The notes beneath the pieces were generated by a model, which was not told where the DNA came from, made no database searches, and saw only the letters and a list, made by a program, of their open reading frames with translations. This document shows, in pieces, positions 56,812-64,000 of a stretch of 64,000 bases of DNA. A program made the translations under genes and the position numbers. This DNA is from Gilliamella sp. wkB178 (GTDB lineage Bacteria; Pseudomonadota; Gammaproteobacteria; Enterobacterales; Orbaceae), in NCBI RefSeq assembly GCF_001690705.1, contig NZ_LZGK01000016.1, positions 186,001-250,000 of the forward strand. The letters run 5' to 3'. Numbering within the stretch: the stretch's first letter is position 1; the number at the start of each line of letters is the position of its first letter.

Positions 56812-57088
56812 TTTTCATACTACCTTAATTAAAATTGCGCTTATTCTACTTGATAATAATGAATAATGAAATCTATTAAAGTTATTGTCTTTAGATCATT
56901 AACACGGAAGCTGAATATAAGTAATAATTTTATACTTGGACATATCACTGACCGGTAACATCTTACGTTAAAATGAATTCGCTATGTTTTAATAAAAATC
57001 CTAAGCTTAATCTTACTAAATAACCGGGCATCAAGTTTGCATTTTAGTGCCCGATTGCAATATTTTTTTATTTAGCTTAGCAAAGCGA

Positions 57089-57787
57089 TTATTCATGCCT
57101 GGCTTTGCGCGCCAAGTAGTTGCCCATACTTTGCACAAATTGTACGGTAATAATTAGAATAATGACGGTAATAATTACTGCCGTGGTATCAAAGCGTTGA
57201 TACCCATAGGAAATTGCTAAATCACCAATACCTCCAGCGCCGACAGCACCAGCCATTGCGGTAGCGTTAATTAGACCAATGGTAGCGGTAGTTAAAGTGA
57301 GGATTAAAGAACTAAACGCTTCGGGTAACATAAAATGCCAAATAATTTGTAACGGAGTAGCCCCCATTGATTCGGCAGCTTCTATGATGCCTTCATCTAC
57401 GTCCAGTAAAGAGTTTTCAACTAACCGGGCAATATAAGGCGCAACATAGATTGTTAAAGGAACGATAGCTGCGGCTAAGCCAATTGAGGCGCCTACAATC
57501 AATTTAGTAAACGGTAGAATAGCGACTAATAAAATAATAAATGGCAACGATCGTACCATATTAATAATTGGATTAAGAATACGGTATATTCTCGGATTTT
57601 CGAGTAAACCCGAAGGTCTGGTGGTAACCAAGCAGATGCCGAGTGGAATGCCGAGTGAGGAACCAATTATCAAAGCGAAAAATACCATAATCAATGTTTC
57701 ATAAGACGCTTCGACAAATTGAATGGCTGTCAAATTTGTTGAAAAAGAAGATGCTAAATAATTAAGAATGTTATTGAATATTTCCAT
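57089..57787 (-). CDS. metI: D,L-methionine ABC transporter permease MetI
   Basis: Membrane subunit of the methionine importer, with five or six helices. From the ATG at 57787 it has 232 residues, in line with the family; the longer frame from 57937 would overlap metN in another frame and is rejected. NMVRSLPFIILLVAILPFTK, the EAA-like loop ESMGATPLQIIWHFMLPEA, and AGAVGAGGIGDLAISYGYQRFD match E. coli MetI. It starts one base after the metN stop. Confidence 0.95.
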   Translation of the reverse strand: MEIFNNILNYLASSFSTNLTAIQFVEASYETLIMVFFALIIGSSLGIPLGICLVTTRPSGLLENPRIYRILNPIINMVRSLPFIILLVAILPFTKLIVGASIGLAAAIVPLTIYVAPYIARLVENSLLDVDEGIIEAAESMGATPLQIIWHFMLPEAFSSLILTLTTATIGLINATAMAGAVGAGGIGDLAISYGYQRFDTTAVIITVIILIITVQFVQSMGNYLARKARHE

Positions 57788-57788
57788 T

Positions 57789-58835
57789 TTAGTTAATCTC
57801 CCAATCATGAATTTCGGATACTTGCACACCATTTTGGCGCAAATAGTGTACCGCATCGTTGATATCACTATCTGTTCCTTGCAATTGCACAAACATGCTA
57901 CCAATAACGGTTTTTTGGATTTCGGACATATGGGCAAATAAAATATTAACTACCACTTTTTGTTGTAAAATTAAGGAATTAACTACGGGTTCAGAAGCTG
58001 AAAGCCCAAGGAATTCAAGTTTGAATAATTTGAAATTATGTTTGATTTCTTCGGTTTCCAATAAATTTTCCACCACACCGGAAGGGATTTGGTCATTAAT
58101 TACTGAACTAACAAAATTTTGGGTTGTTGGTTGTTGTGGGTGACCAAACACCTCAAGCACATTACCATGTTCAATAATTCTACCTTTTTCCATCACAGCT
58201 ACTTTATGGCAAATTTGCTGGATAACATGCATTTCATGGGTGATTAATACCACTGTGATTTTATACTGCTCGTTAATTTTTTTGATTAAATCTAAAATTG
58301 CTTGGGTTGTTTGCGGATCGAGTGCTGAAGTAGCCTCATCACAAAGTAATATGTCCGGATTATTGGCGAGTGCTCGGGCAATGCCAATGCGTTGTTTTTG
58401 TCCGCCAGATAATTCTTTGGGATAGCTATTAGCTTTATCTTTTAAACCCACAAATTCAAGCAACTCGCTAACTTTTTGTTCAATATTATGTTTGCTTTCT
58501 TTTAGTAGAATTAATGGGATAGCAACGTTTTCAAATACCGTTTTCGATTCCAGTAGATTAAAGTGCTGAAAAATCATACCAATTTTTCGCCTAACTTTAC
58601 GCAATTCGCTATTAGATAGATCGTTAAGGGTTTGATTTTGAATGATCACTTTACCTTGCGTCGGTTTTTCTAAGAAATTAATTAAACGAACAAGGGTGCT
58701 TTTACCGGCGCCACTATAACCAATGATGCCATAAATATCGCCTTTATTAATGGTTAAATTAATATTTTGTAGCGCTTGGGTCGTAACCCCATTACGCTCA
58801 TATTGCTTAGATATATTTTCAAATCTGATCATCAC
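57789..58835 (-). CDS. metN: D,L-methionine ABC transporter ATPase MetN
   Basis: ABC ATPase of methionine import. The 348 residues have Walker A GYSGAGKSTL, signature LSGGQKQRIGIARAL, Walker B DILLCDEATSALDP, switch His in LITHEMHVI, and a C-terminal NIL domain (about 265-345), which allows trans-inhibition by intracellular methionine. It is located 5 bases after the M20 amidohydrolase gene. Confidence 0.96.
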   Translation of the reverse strand: MMIRFENISKQYERNGVTTQALQNINLTINKGDIYGIIGYSGAGKSTLVRLINFLEKPTQGKVIIQNQTLNDLSNSELRKVRRKIGMIFQHFNLLESKTVFENVAIPLILLKESKHNIEQKVSELLEFVGLKDKANSYPKELSGGQKQRIGIARALANNPDILLCDEATSALDPQTTQAILDLIKKINEQYKITVVLITHEMHVIQQICHKVAVMEKGRIIEHGNVLEVFGHPQQPTTQNFVSSVINDQIPSGVVENLLETEEIKHNFKLFKLEFLGLSASEPVVNSLILQQKVVVNILFAHMSEIQKTVIGSMFVQLQGTDSDINDAVHYLRQNGVQVSEIHDWEIN

Positions 58836-58840
58836 GTAAC

Positions 58841-59983
58841 CTATTTATTATTATGTTTTAAATCGATAAGTGCTTGCGTTGCGAGTTCATATAAATAATG
58901 AGCTGCTGGAGTTATCATATCCAGATTAATTTGAAATTTCGGATGGTGCAGGGCATGCTGACTTTGCGAACCAAGATTTATAAAGGCTCCGGGCACTACA
59001 TGTAGGTAATGCGCAAAATCTTCACCGCCTAATCCTGGTTTAAAATCGACTACCTCATAACCTGTTTGTTTGGCTACTTGCTTCGCTAATGCAACCCATT
59101 TAGCCACATTCATAACAGATGGTGGACCATCAAACCATCTAAGTTCAGCTTTGGCCCCCATACTAATAGCCACATTTTCTACAATACTGATTAATTGTTG
59201 TTTAACTTTAGCTCTCACTTTGGGAGTAAGAGTCCGAACAGTACCTTCCATCTCAACTTTTTCTGGGATGACATTCCAGGTATTACCACCTAAAAACTTA
59301 GTAATACTGACAACCACAGGATCTAAACCACTTATGGTGCGACTGGAAATGGTTTGTATGGCACTGACAATTTGGGCACCAATGACAATAGGATCGATAC
59401 CCGATTCCGGTCTGGCGGCATGAGCACCGATGCCAGTTACTGTAATTTCTATACGATCGACATTGGCTGAAAATGGACCAGAACATGAAGCCATTTGATT
59501 AACAGCTAAGTTAGGGTTATTGTGTAACCCAAGAATTGCATCCACACCATTAAGTGCACCGATATCTATAAAATGTAAAGCGCCACTAAAATTCTCTTCA
59601 GCTGGTTGAAACAGTAAGCGCACGGTACCTTGCAAATTTTTTTCTTGTGCTTTAAGTAAATAGGCGGCCCCCATCAAAACTGATGCATGTAAGTCATGAC
59701 CGCAAGCATGCATAACTTCGCGATTTTGGGAGCGATAATCTAATTCGGTTTGTTCATTAATTGGTAAGGCGTCAATGTCTGCCCGCAATGCTAAAACTGG
59801 TGATCCGGAACCGATTTCAGCAATAACCCCAGTTTTTGCACCCAATTCTAATATGCGGATATTAGCTTGTTGTAAATAAGATCGTAATCGTTTAGTGGTT
59901 TCAAATTCCTGATTAGAAAGTTCAGGATGTTGATGTAATTCCTTAAAAAGTTTATGGATGGTGTTTGCAACAGAATTAGTCAT
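58841..59983 (-). CDS. M20 family amidohydrolase (N-acyl-amino-acid hydrolase-like)
   Basis: A 380-residue metallopeptidase of the M20D/HipO-AmaA group, which cleaves N-acyl or other amide bonds on amino acids. Metal-binding motifs are seen: ALRADIDALPI, HACGHDLHASVLMGAAYLL and LLFQPAEENFSGA. Also a dimerisation domain (about 180-290) with GIGAHAARPESGIDPI. No signal peptide, so cytosolic. It is first in an operon with metN-metI, five bases apart, and diverges from metQ. This suggests a job on N-acylated or otherwise modified methionine brought in by the transporter; the substrate is inference. Confidence 0.88.
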   Translation of the reverse strand: MTNSVANTIHKLFKELHQHPELSNQEFETTKRLRSYLQQANIRILELGAKTGVIAEIGSGSPVLALRADIDALPINEQTELDYRSQNREVMHACGHDLHASVLMGAAYLLKAQEKNLQGTVRLLFQPAEENFSGALHFIDIGALNGVDAILGLHNNPNLAVNQMASCSGPFSANVDRIEITVTGIGAHAARPESGIDPIVIGAQIVSAIQTISSRTISGLDPVVVSITKFLGGNTWNVIPEKVEMEGTVRTLTPKVRAKVKQQLISIVENVAISMGAKAELRWFDGPPSVMNVAKWVALAKQVAKQTGYEVVDFKPGLGGEDFAHYLHVVPGAFINLGSQSQHALHHPKFQINLDMITPAAHYLYELATQALIDLKHNNK

Positions 59984-60164
59984 AGTCTTTCCAACGCTTA
60001 ATCATTAATCATGAGTTAAACGGTAGCACATGTTAATTTGTTGCTCTAATAATCGTTTTTTATATCTTATTCCTTTTGGTTATAAGTTAGAATAACTTGG
60101 AATAAATGAAGTGTTTTTTCTGTGCTAGAGTGTGTAACGTCACTAGTTTATAAGGATCATCAAT

Positions 60165-61013
60165 ATGAAAAACTACTTTAGCCAACAGAATTTATTTAAA
60201 TATATTGCCGTAACATTATTAGCCAGTTCAGCATTAGTGATTAATGCCTGTGATAACTCAGCTAAGTCTGCCAATAATCAAACTAAAAAAGAAATTAGTA
60301 TGGGGGTTTCGCCAGGGCCGTATAATGATCTTTTCAAAGATGCGGTTAAACCGATTCTAGAATCAGAAGGTTATAAGGTGAAGTTAGTTAATTTCCCGCA
60401 TTTACTAGAGTCAGATGTCGCATTAAGTGAAGGGAGTATTGATTTGACGGTGGCGCAACATACCGCTTATATGGATGTATTTAATCAGCAGCGTAAAGCT
60501 AATTTGAAACCTGTTGTGCATGTGCCATCAGTACCGGCAGCGATTTTTTCCAATAAGTATACATCTTTAAAGCAAGTATTTAGTGGTGCGAAAGTAGCTA
60601 TTCCGCAAGATGCTTCAAACGCTGCACGCTCATACAATTTATTAGAAAAAGCGGGCTGGATTAAATTAAAAGCTAATACCAATCCAATTATTGTGAATAA
60701 AAATGATATAGCACAAAATATTGCTGGTATTGACATCATTGAAATGGATTCAGCTAATATTCCGCGAGTACTTAATGACTTAGATTTTGCGGTGATTCCA
60801 GGGAGTATTGTGTATTCTGCCAATATTGACTCAAACAAGGCGCTATTGTCGGAAACGATTATTCCTGATTTAGAGATCATGGTGGTGGTTAATGGTGGTA
60901 ATGAAAATAGCCAATGGGCGCAAGATGTTAAGCGCATCTACCAATCGCAACAGTTCAAAGATTATATGCAAACACATAACCAAAATGGTTATTGGGTGAT
61001 GCCACAACAATAA
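60165..61013 (+). CDS. metQ: D,L-methionine-binding lipoprotein MetQ
   Basis: Substrate-binding protein of the MetNIQ importer, NlpA family. The 282-residue precursor has a lipoprotein signal peptide ending VINAC with Cys29 as the lipidated residue. Asp at +2 is a Lol-avoidance signal, predicting retention in the inner membrane next to MetI. Family blocks: VSPGPYNDLFKDAVKPILE, GSIDLTVAQHTAYMDVF and IPQDASNAARSYNLLEKAGWI. It is divergent from the M20-metNI operon instead of following metI. AAGGAT precedes the ATG. Confidence 0.95.
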   Translation: MKNYFSQQNLFKYIAVTLLASSALVINACDNSAKSANNQTKKEISMGVSPGPYNDLFKDAVKPILESEGYKVKLVNFPHLLESDVALSEGSIDLTVAQHTAYMDVFNQQRKANLKPVVHVPSVPAAIFSNKYTSLKQVFSGAKVAIPQDASNAARSYNLLEKAGWIKLKANTNPIIVNKNDIAQNIAGIDIIEMDSANIPRVLNDLDFAVIPGSIVYSANIDSNKALLSETIIPDLEIMVVVNGGNENSQWAQDVKRIYQSQQFKDYMQTHNQNGYWVMPQQ

Positions 61014-61022
61014 AAGTAGATT

Positions 61023-61044
61023 AAGCCTGTTTAATAACAGGCTT
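61023..61044. terminator. Terminator between metQ and the rhodanese gene
   Basis: AAGCCTG and CAGGCTT form a 7-bp stem with an 8-base loop, between the convergent ends of metQ and the rhodanese gene. Flanking bases allow two more pairs (TTAA...TTAA). Confidence 0.7.
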
Positions 61045-61045
61045 G

Positions 61046-61378
61046 TTAATACCTTGGCATTTGTTTATCTACAGTTAAAGCCCAGGCATCAATACCACCG
61101 GTTAGGTTGTAAATATCATCAACCTCAAAGCCATTTTCGACTAAGTAATTGGCAACATTTAGGCTGCGATTACCATGGTGACAATAAATTACAATAGCCA
61201 CGTCGTCAGGGATTTGATCTAAATACAGTGGGATCAGCTTCATCGGAATGTGAGTCGCACCGGCAATGGCACAAATCGCTACTTCATTCTCTTCGCGCAC
61301 ATCTAATAAAAACAGCTGTTCATGCTGATATAATTTTTGTGCTAACTCCGTTGGTGTAATTTCTTTAATTGTTGTCAT
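61046..61378 (-). CDS. Rhodanese-like sulfurtransferase
   Basis: A single-domain rhodanese of 110 residues. The active-site loop reads YCHHGNRS with the catalytic cysteine near residue 65, and the fold marks FLLDVREENEV and LTGGIDAW are present. It is cytosolic (no signal peptide). Resembles GlpE-type and unnamed one-domain rhodaneses; physiological sulphur donor and acceptor unknown. Confidence 0.9.
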   Translation of the reverse strand: MTTIKEITPTELAQKLYQHEQLFLLDVREENEVAICAIAGATHIPMKLIPLYLDQIPDDVAIVIYCHHGNRSLNVANYLVENGFEVDDIYNLTGGIDAWALTVDKQMPRY

Positions 61379-61461
61379 AATAAAAACCCATTAACAATAG
61401 TTGTCAAGATGTTTCCTGAGAACTATACGTTTCAGTATAAATTAAAGCCTCAAGCTGCATT

Positions 61462-61492
61462 AATCTCATCCGACTTTTTATAGGATGAGATT
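61462..61492. terminator. Inverted repeat after pepN
   Basis: AATCTCATCC and GGATGAGATT form a perfect 10-bp stem with an 11-base loop, just beyond the pepN stop on the minus strand. No T-run follows in that direction, so it may be a terminator or a 3'-stabilising hairpin. Confidence 0.5.
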
Positions 61493-61499
61493 GGGTTGA

Positions 61500-64000
61500 T
61501 TATGCGGCTAGTGCCTTACTAATTTTTTCATAGAGATCTTTAGATAAATGTTCTATTTTCAATAAAGACTCTAAAGCATGGCGCATTTGTTGTTGACGTT
61601 TTTCGCCATAACGTTTTAAACGAATAAGTGGATCGATTAATCGCGCGGCAACTTGCGGATTTTTTTGATTTAGCTCAGTAAGAATCTCAACTAAAAATTG
61701 ATAACCACTGCCATCCTCAGCATGGAATGCTACCGGATTATTATTAACAAAAGCACCAATAAGTGATCGGATTCGGTTTGGATTGCTAAGCGTAAATGAA
61801 CGATGAGTTAATAATTTCTTCACGTTGCTAAGCACTTGTTTATCTGGACTAGTTGCATTTAAGGCCAACCATTTATCCATAACCAGACCATCTTGATACC
61901 ATTTATTATCAAAATCAGTCAATAATTCAGCACGACAATCAAGCTCAGCTTTAACTGCAGAGGTTAAAGCGGCTAAACAATCAGTCATATTGTTAGCGCG
62001 GTAATATTGTTGACTAACTAACATATTGGCATGAGTTTTATTGTCAGCATAGGCGAATAAAGCTAAACAACAATTTTTTAGTGAACGTTTAGCAATATCG
62101 GCATGATTAATATGATACTCACCAGTTTTATTATGCTGATAGACCGCATTGAGTTCGTCATAGAGTTCATTAGCAAAACGTGTTAATAAATAATGACGGA
62201 CTTGATAAATCGCAATTGGATCAACTACTGTAAATAAATTAGCTAACTCATTTTCAGAAGGTAGAGTTAAAATTTGCGCAATCAGTGCCAGATTCGTTGT
62301 TGCTGAAAGTAAAACTGCTCTGAATGCATCTATTACCGATTCAGGTAAGACTTGAGGCTTATTTTGTTGATAATTATTAACATTCAAACGAACATATTTT
62401 GCCAATAACATTTGCGCAGCATCATAACGGCTAAAGGCATTGCTGGCATGTTGCATAAGGAAAATCAAATCACTATCTTGATAATCATAGCTTAATTTAA
62501 CTGGTGCTGAAAAATCACGTAACAACGAAATAATCGGTTGTTCTGGTACATTATCAAATATAAATTGCTGTTTAGTTTGCGTTAAATTTAGTACATGATG
62601 AACCGTTTTTCCATGAGATTGCAATGCAATAACTTCGCCATTGTGTTGATATAATTCAATATCAAGTGGAATATGTAGAGCTTGTTTTTGCTTTTGATCT
62701 TGGGTTGCTGGCGTATATTGTTCAACTGTTAAGGTATATTGTTTGGTTTGAGCATCATAACTATCAGTCACGGTTAACTCAGGCGTGCCAGATTGGCTAT
62801 ACCATAATTTAAATTGGGTTAAGTCAACGCCTGATGCATCTTGCATCGCAGCAACAAAATCATCACAAGTAGCCGCGCTGCCATCGTGACGTTTGATATA
62901 GAGCTTCATTCCCGCTTGGAATTTTTCTTCACCTAACAGAGTATGCAGCATGCGAATTACTTCAGCACCTTTTTCGTACACGGTTACGGTATAGAAGTTA
63001 TTCATCTCGATGACTTGCTCAGGGCGAATTGGGTGCGACATTGGGCTGGCATCTTCCGCAAATTGTATGGTGCGCATTAATTTAACATCATTGATGCGTT
63101 TTACGGCTCTCATACCTAGGTCAGAAGTAAATTCTTGATCACGAAATACGGTTAAACCTTCTTTTAAACTGAGTTGGAACCAGTCACGACAAGTTACCCG
63201 ATCGCCAGTCCAGTTATGAAAATATTCATGACCAATGACTGATTCAATACCGATATAATCCTCGTCAGTTGCGGTTTCTGGTTTGGCAAGTACATATTTG
63301 GAATTAAAAATATTAAGACCTTTATTCTCCATAGCCCCCATATTAAAGAAATCAACCGCCACAATCATAAAAATATCTAAATCATATTCTAGACCAAAAC
63401 GCATTTCATCCCAGCGCATGGCATTTTTTAAGCTAGTCATGGCCCAATGAGAACGATCTAAGTTACCTTTGTCGACATAAATTTCGAGATCCACTTTACG
63501 GTTTGATTGAGTGGTGAAGTGATCTTTCAAAATATCAAAATAACCTGCCACTAGAGCAAATAGGTAACATGGTTTAGGAAATGGATCTTGCCATTGCACC
63601 CAATGACGACCATCAGTAAGTTCGCCTTGGGCAATACGGTTACCATTAGAAAGTAGGTAAGGGTAGTTCTGTTTATTGGCGGTAATTCGTGTTGAAAATC
63701 TGGCTAACACATCAGGTCGATCTAAATAATAGGTAATATGACGAAAACCTTCTGCTTCACATTGGGTGCATAGTGCATCGCCAGAGACATATAAGCCTTC
63801 AAGTGCAGTATTATCAATCGGTTTGATTTCGTTGACGATAGTTAAGGTAAATTCAGCAGGAACATTATGGATAGTTAAGCCTGTGTCTGTGATTTGATAA
63901 TCATGCCAAGGTTGTTCGTCTATATTGATGGAGATTAATTTAAGATCTTCGCCATCTAAAATTAACTCATTGGCGGTATTATTTTTCTGAATAACACGGC
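61500..64000 (-). CDS. pepN: Aminopeptidase N (partial, 5' end outside the window)
   Basis: Cytosolic M1-family zinc aminopeptidase. The minus-strand frame is open from the window edge at 64000 to the stop at 61500, about 832 codons of the usual 870; only some 40 N-terminal residues are missing. An internal GTG near 63710 is not the true start, since upstream sequence (ITYYLDRPDVLARF, TALEGLYVSGDALCTQCE) matches E. coli PepN. The zinc motif is in VIGHEYFHNWTG, preceded by FNMGAMENKGLN. No downstream partner is transcribed with it. Confidence 0.97.
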   Translation of the reverse strand, partial: RVIQKNNTANELILDGEDLKLISINIDEQPWHDYQITDTGLTIHNVPAEFTLTIVNEIKPIDNTALEGLYVSGDALCTQCEAEGFRHITYYLDRPDVLARFSTRITANKQNYPYLLSNGNRIAQGELTDGRHWVQWQDPFPKPCYLFALVAGYFDILKDHFTTQSNRKVDLEIYVDKGNLDRSHWAMTSLKNAMRWDEMRFGLEYDLDIFMIVAVDFFNMGAMENKGLNIFNSKYVLAKPETATDEDYIGIESVIGHEYFHNWTGDRVTCRDWFQLSLKEGLTVFRDQEFTSDLGMRAVKRINDVKLMRTIQFAEDASPMSHPIRPEQVIEMNNFYTVTVYEKGAEVIRMLHTLLGEEKFQAGMKLYIKRHDGSAATCDDFVAAMQDASGVDLTQFKLWYSQSGTPELTVTDSYDAQTKQYTLTVEQYTPATQDQKQKQALHIPLDIELYQHNGEVIALQSHGKTVHHVLNLTQTKQQFIFDNVPEQPIISLLRDFSAPVKLSYDYQDSDLIFLMQHASNAFSRYDAAQMLLAKYVRLNVNNYQQNKPQVLPESVIDAFRAVLLSATTNLALIAQILTLPSENELANLFTVVDPIAIYQVRHYLLTRFANELYDELNAVYQHNKTGEYHINHADIAKRSLKNCCLALFAYADNKTHANMLVSQQYYRANNMTDCLAALTSAVKAELDCRAELLTDFDNKWYQDGLVMDKWLALNATSPDKQVLSNVKKLLTHRSFTLSNPNRIRSLIGAFVNNNPVAFHAEDGSGYQFLVEILTELNQKNPQVAARLIDPLIRLKRYGEKRQQQMRHALESLLKIEHLSKDLYEKISKALAA

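Noticed and set aside
57025-57053. Hairpin CGGGCA/TGCCCG near the end of metI, considered as its terminator
   Set aside because: The T-run lies on the plus-strand side, wrong for metI, and no plus-strand gene precedes it. The loop is long (17 bases). Function unclear.
59984-60164. Met boxes between the M20 gene and metQ
   Set aside because: Only scattered partial matches such as AACGTCAC; no tandem 8-base array as found at metJ-metB.

Overview
The window is AT-rich chromosomal DNA from a gammaproteobacterium. Almost every gene has a close Escherichia coli counterpart, but the gene order is reshuffled. Low GC, enterobacterial-type proteins (SecM, UxaC/UxaB/UxaA, Agp, MetJ, Bcr-RsuA, MlaFEDCB-IbaG) and a diet of hexuronates, beta-glucosides and citrate suggest an Orbaceae gut symbiont such as Gilliamella. 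That assignment is inference from protein resemblance and lifestyle. I saw no rRNA, tRNA, insertion sequence, prophage or CRISPR array.

Layout. 1-4.7 kb: tail of an MFS carrier, then uxaC-uxaB-uxaA for galacturonate and glucuronate. 4.7-7.6 kb: smpB, divergent from ratA-ratB-zur and two tiny SMR-like membrane proteins, then mutT. 7.7-10.9 kb: secM-secA, with a very short SecM that keeps the GIRAGP arrest core. 11-17 kb: an MJ1255-type glycosyltransferase with folA, facing relA-rlmD-coaD. 17-22.6 kb: galE with a short-ORF leader, an Agp-like phosphatase lacking a signal peptide, trmB, and prs and pth. 22.7-24.9 kb: uxuA and its GntR regulator, behind a promoter with a strong CRP site and two ATTGGTATACCAAT-type operators. 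25-29 kb: a DciA-like gene, zapG, degQ, degS, rpmE. 29-31 kb: metJ and metB diverging over a met-box array.

31-40 kb is a complete citrate-fermentation locus: citS, an FAH-family enzyme, citC, citD, citE, citF and citX on the minus strand, with the citA-citB two-component system diverging from it. citG lies 4-5 kb beyond citB, past a GyrI-like protein and a beta-glucoside PTS operon (bglF-bglA). 45-53 kb: ftsK, bcr, rsuA, rsmJ, prlC. 53-57 kb: ibaG and the mla lipid-transport operon. 57-61 kb: a MetNI methionine importer co-oriented with an M20 amidohydrolase, with metQ divergent. The window ends with a rhodanese and most of pepN.

How the genes work together. Both hexuronate branches feed 2-keto-3-deoxygluconate, although uxuB is not in the window. 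Citrate enters through the CitS-type carrier and is split by citrate lyase to acetate and oxaloacetate. No oadGAB genes are visible; the FAH-family gene in the operon is a candidate oxaloacetate decarboxylase. CRP-like sites at the uxuR and citS/citA control regions suggest shared glucose repression.

Points most worth checking: the divergent SecM; the FAH enzyme and hairpins in the cit operon; the Agp-like enzyme without export signal; the interrupted small ORF ahead of galE; the uxuR control region; and the M20-MetNI pairing.
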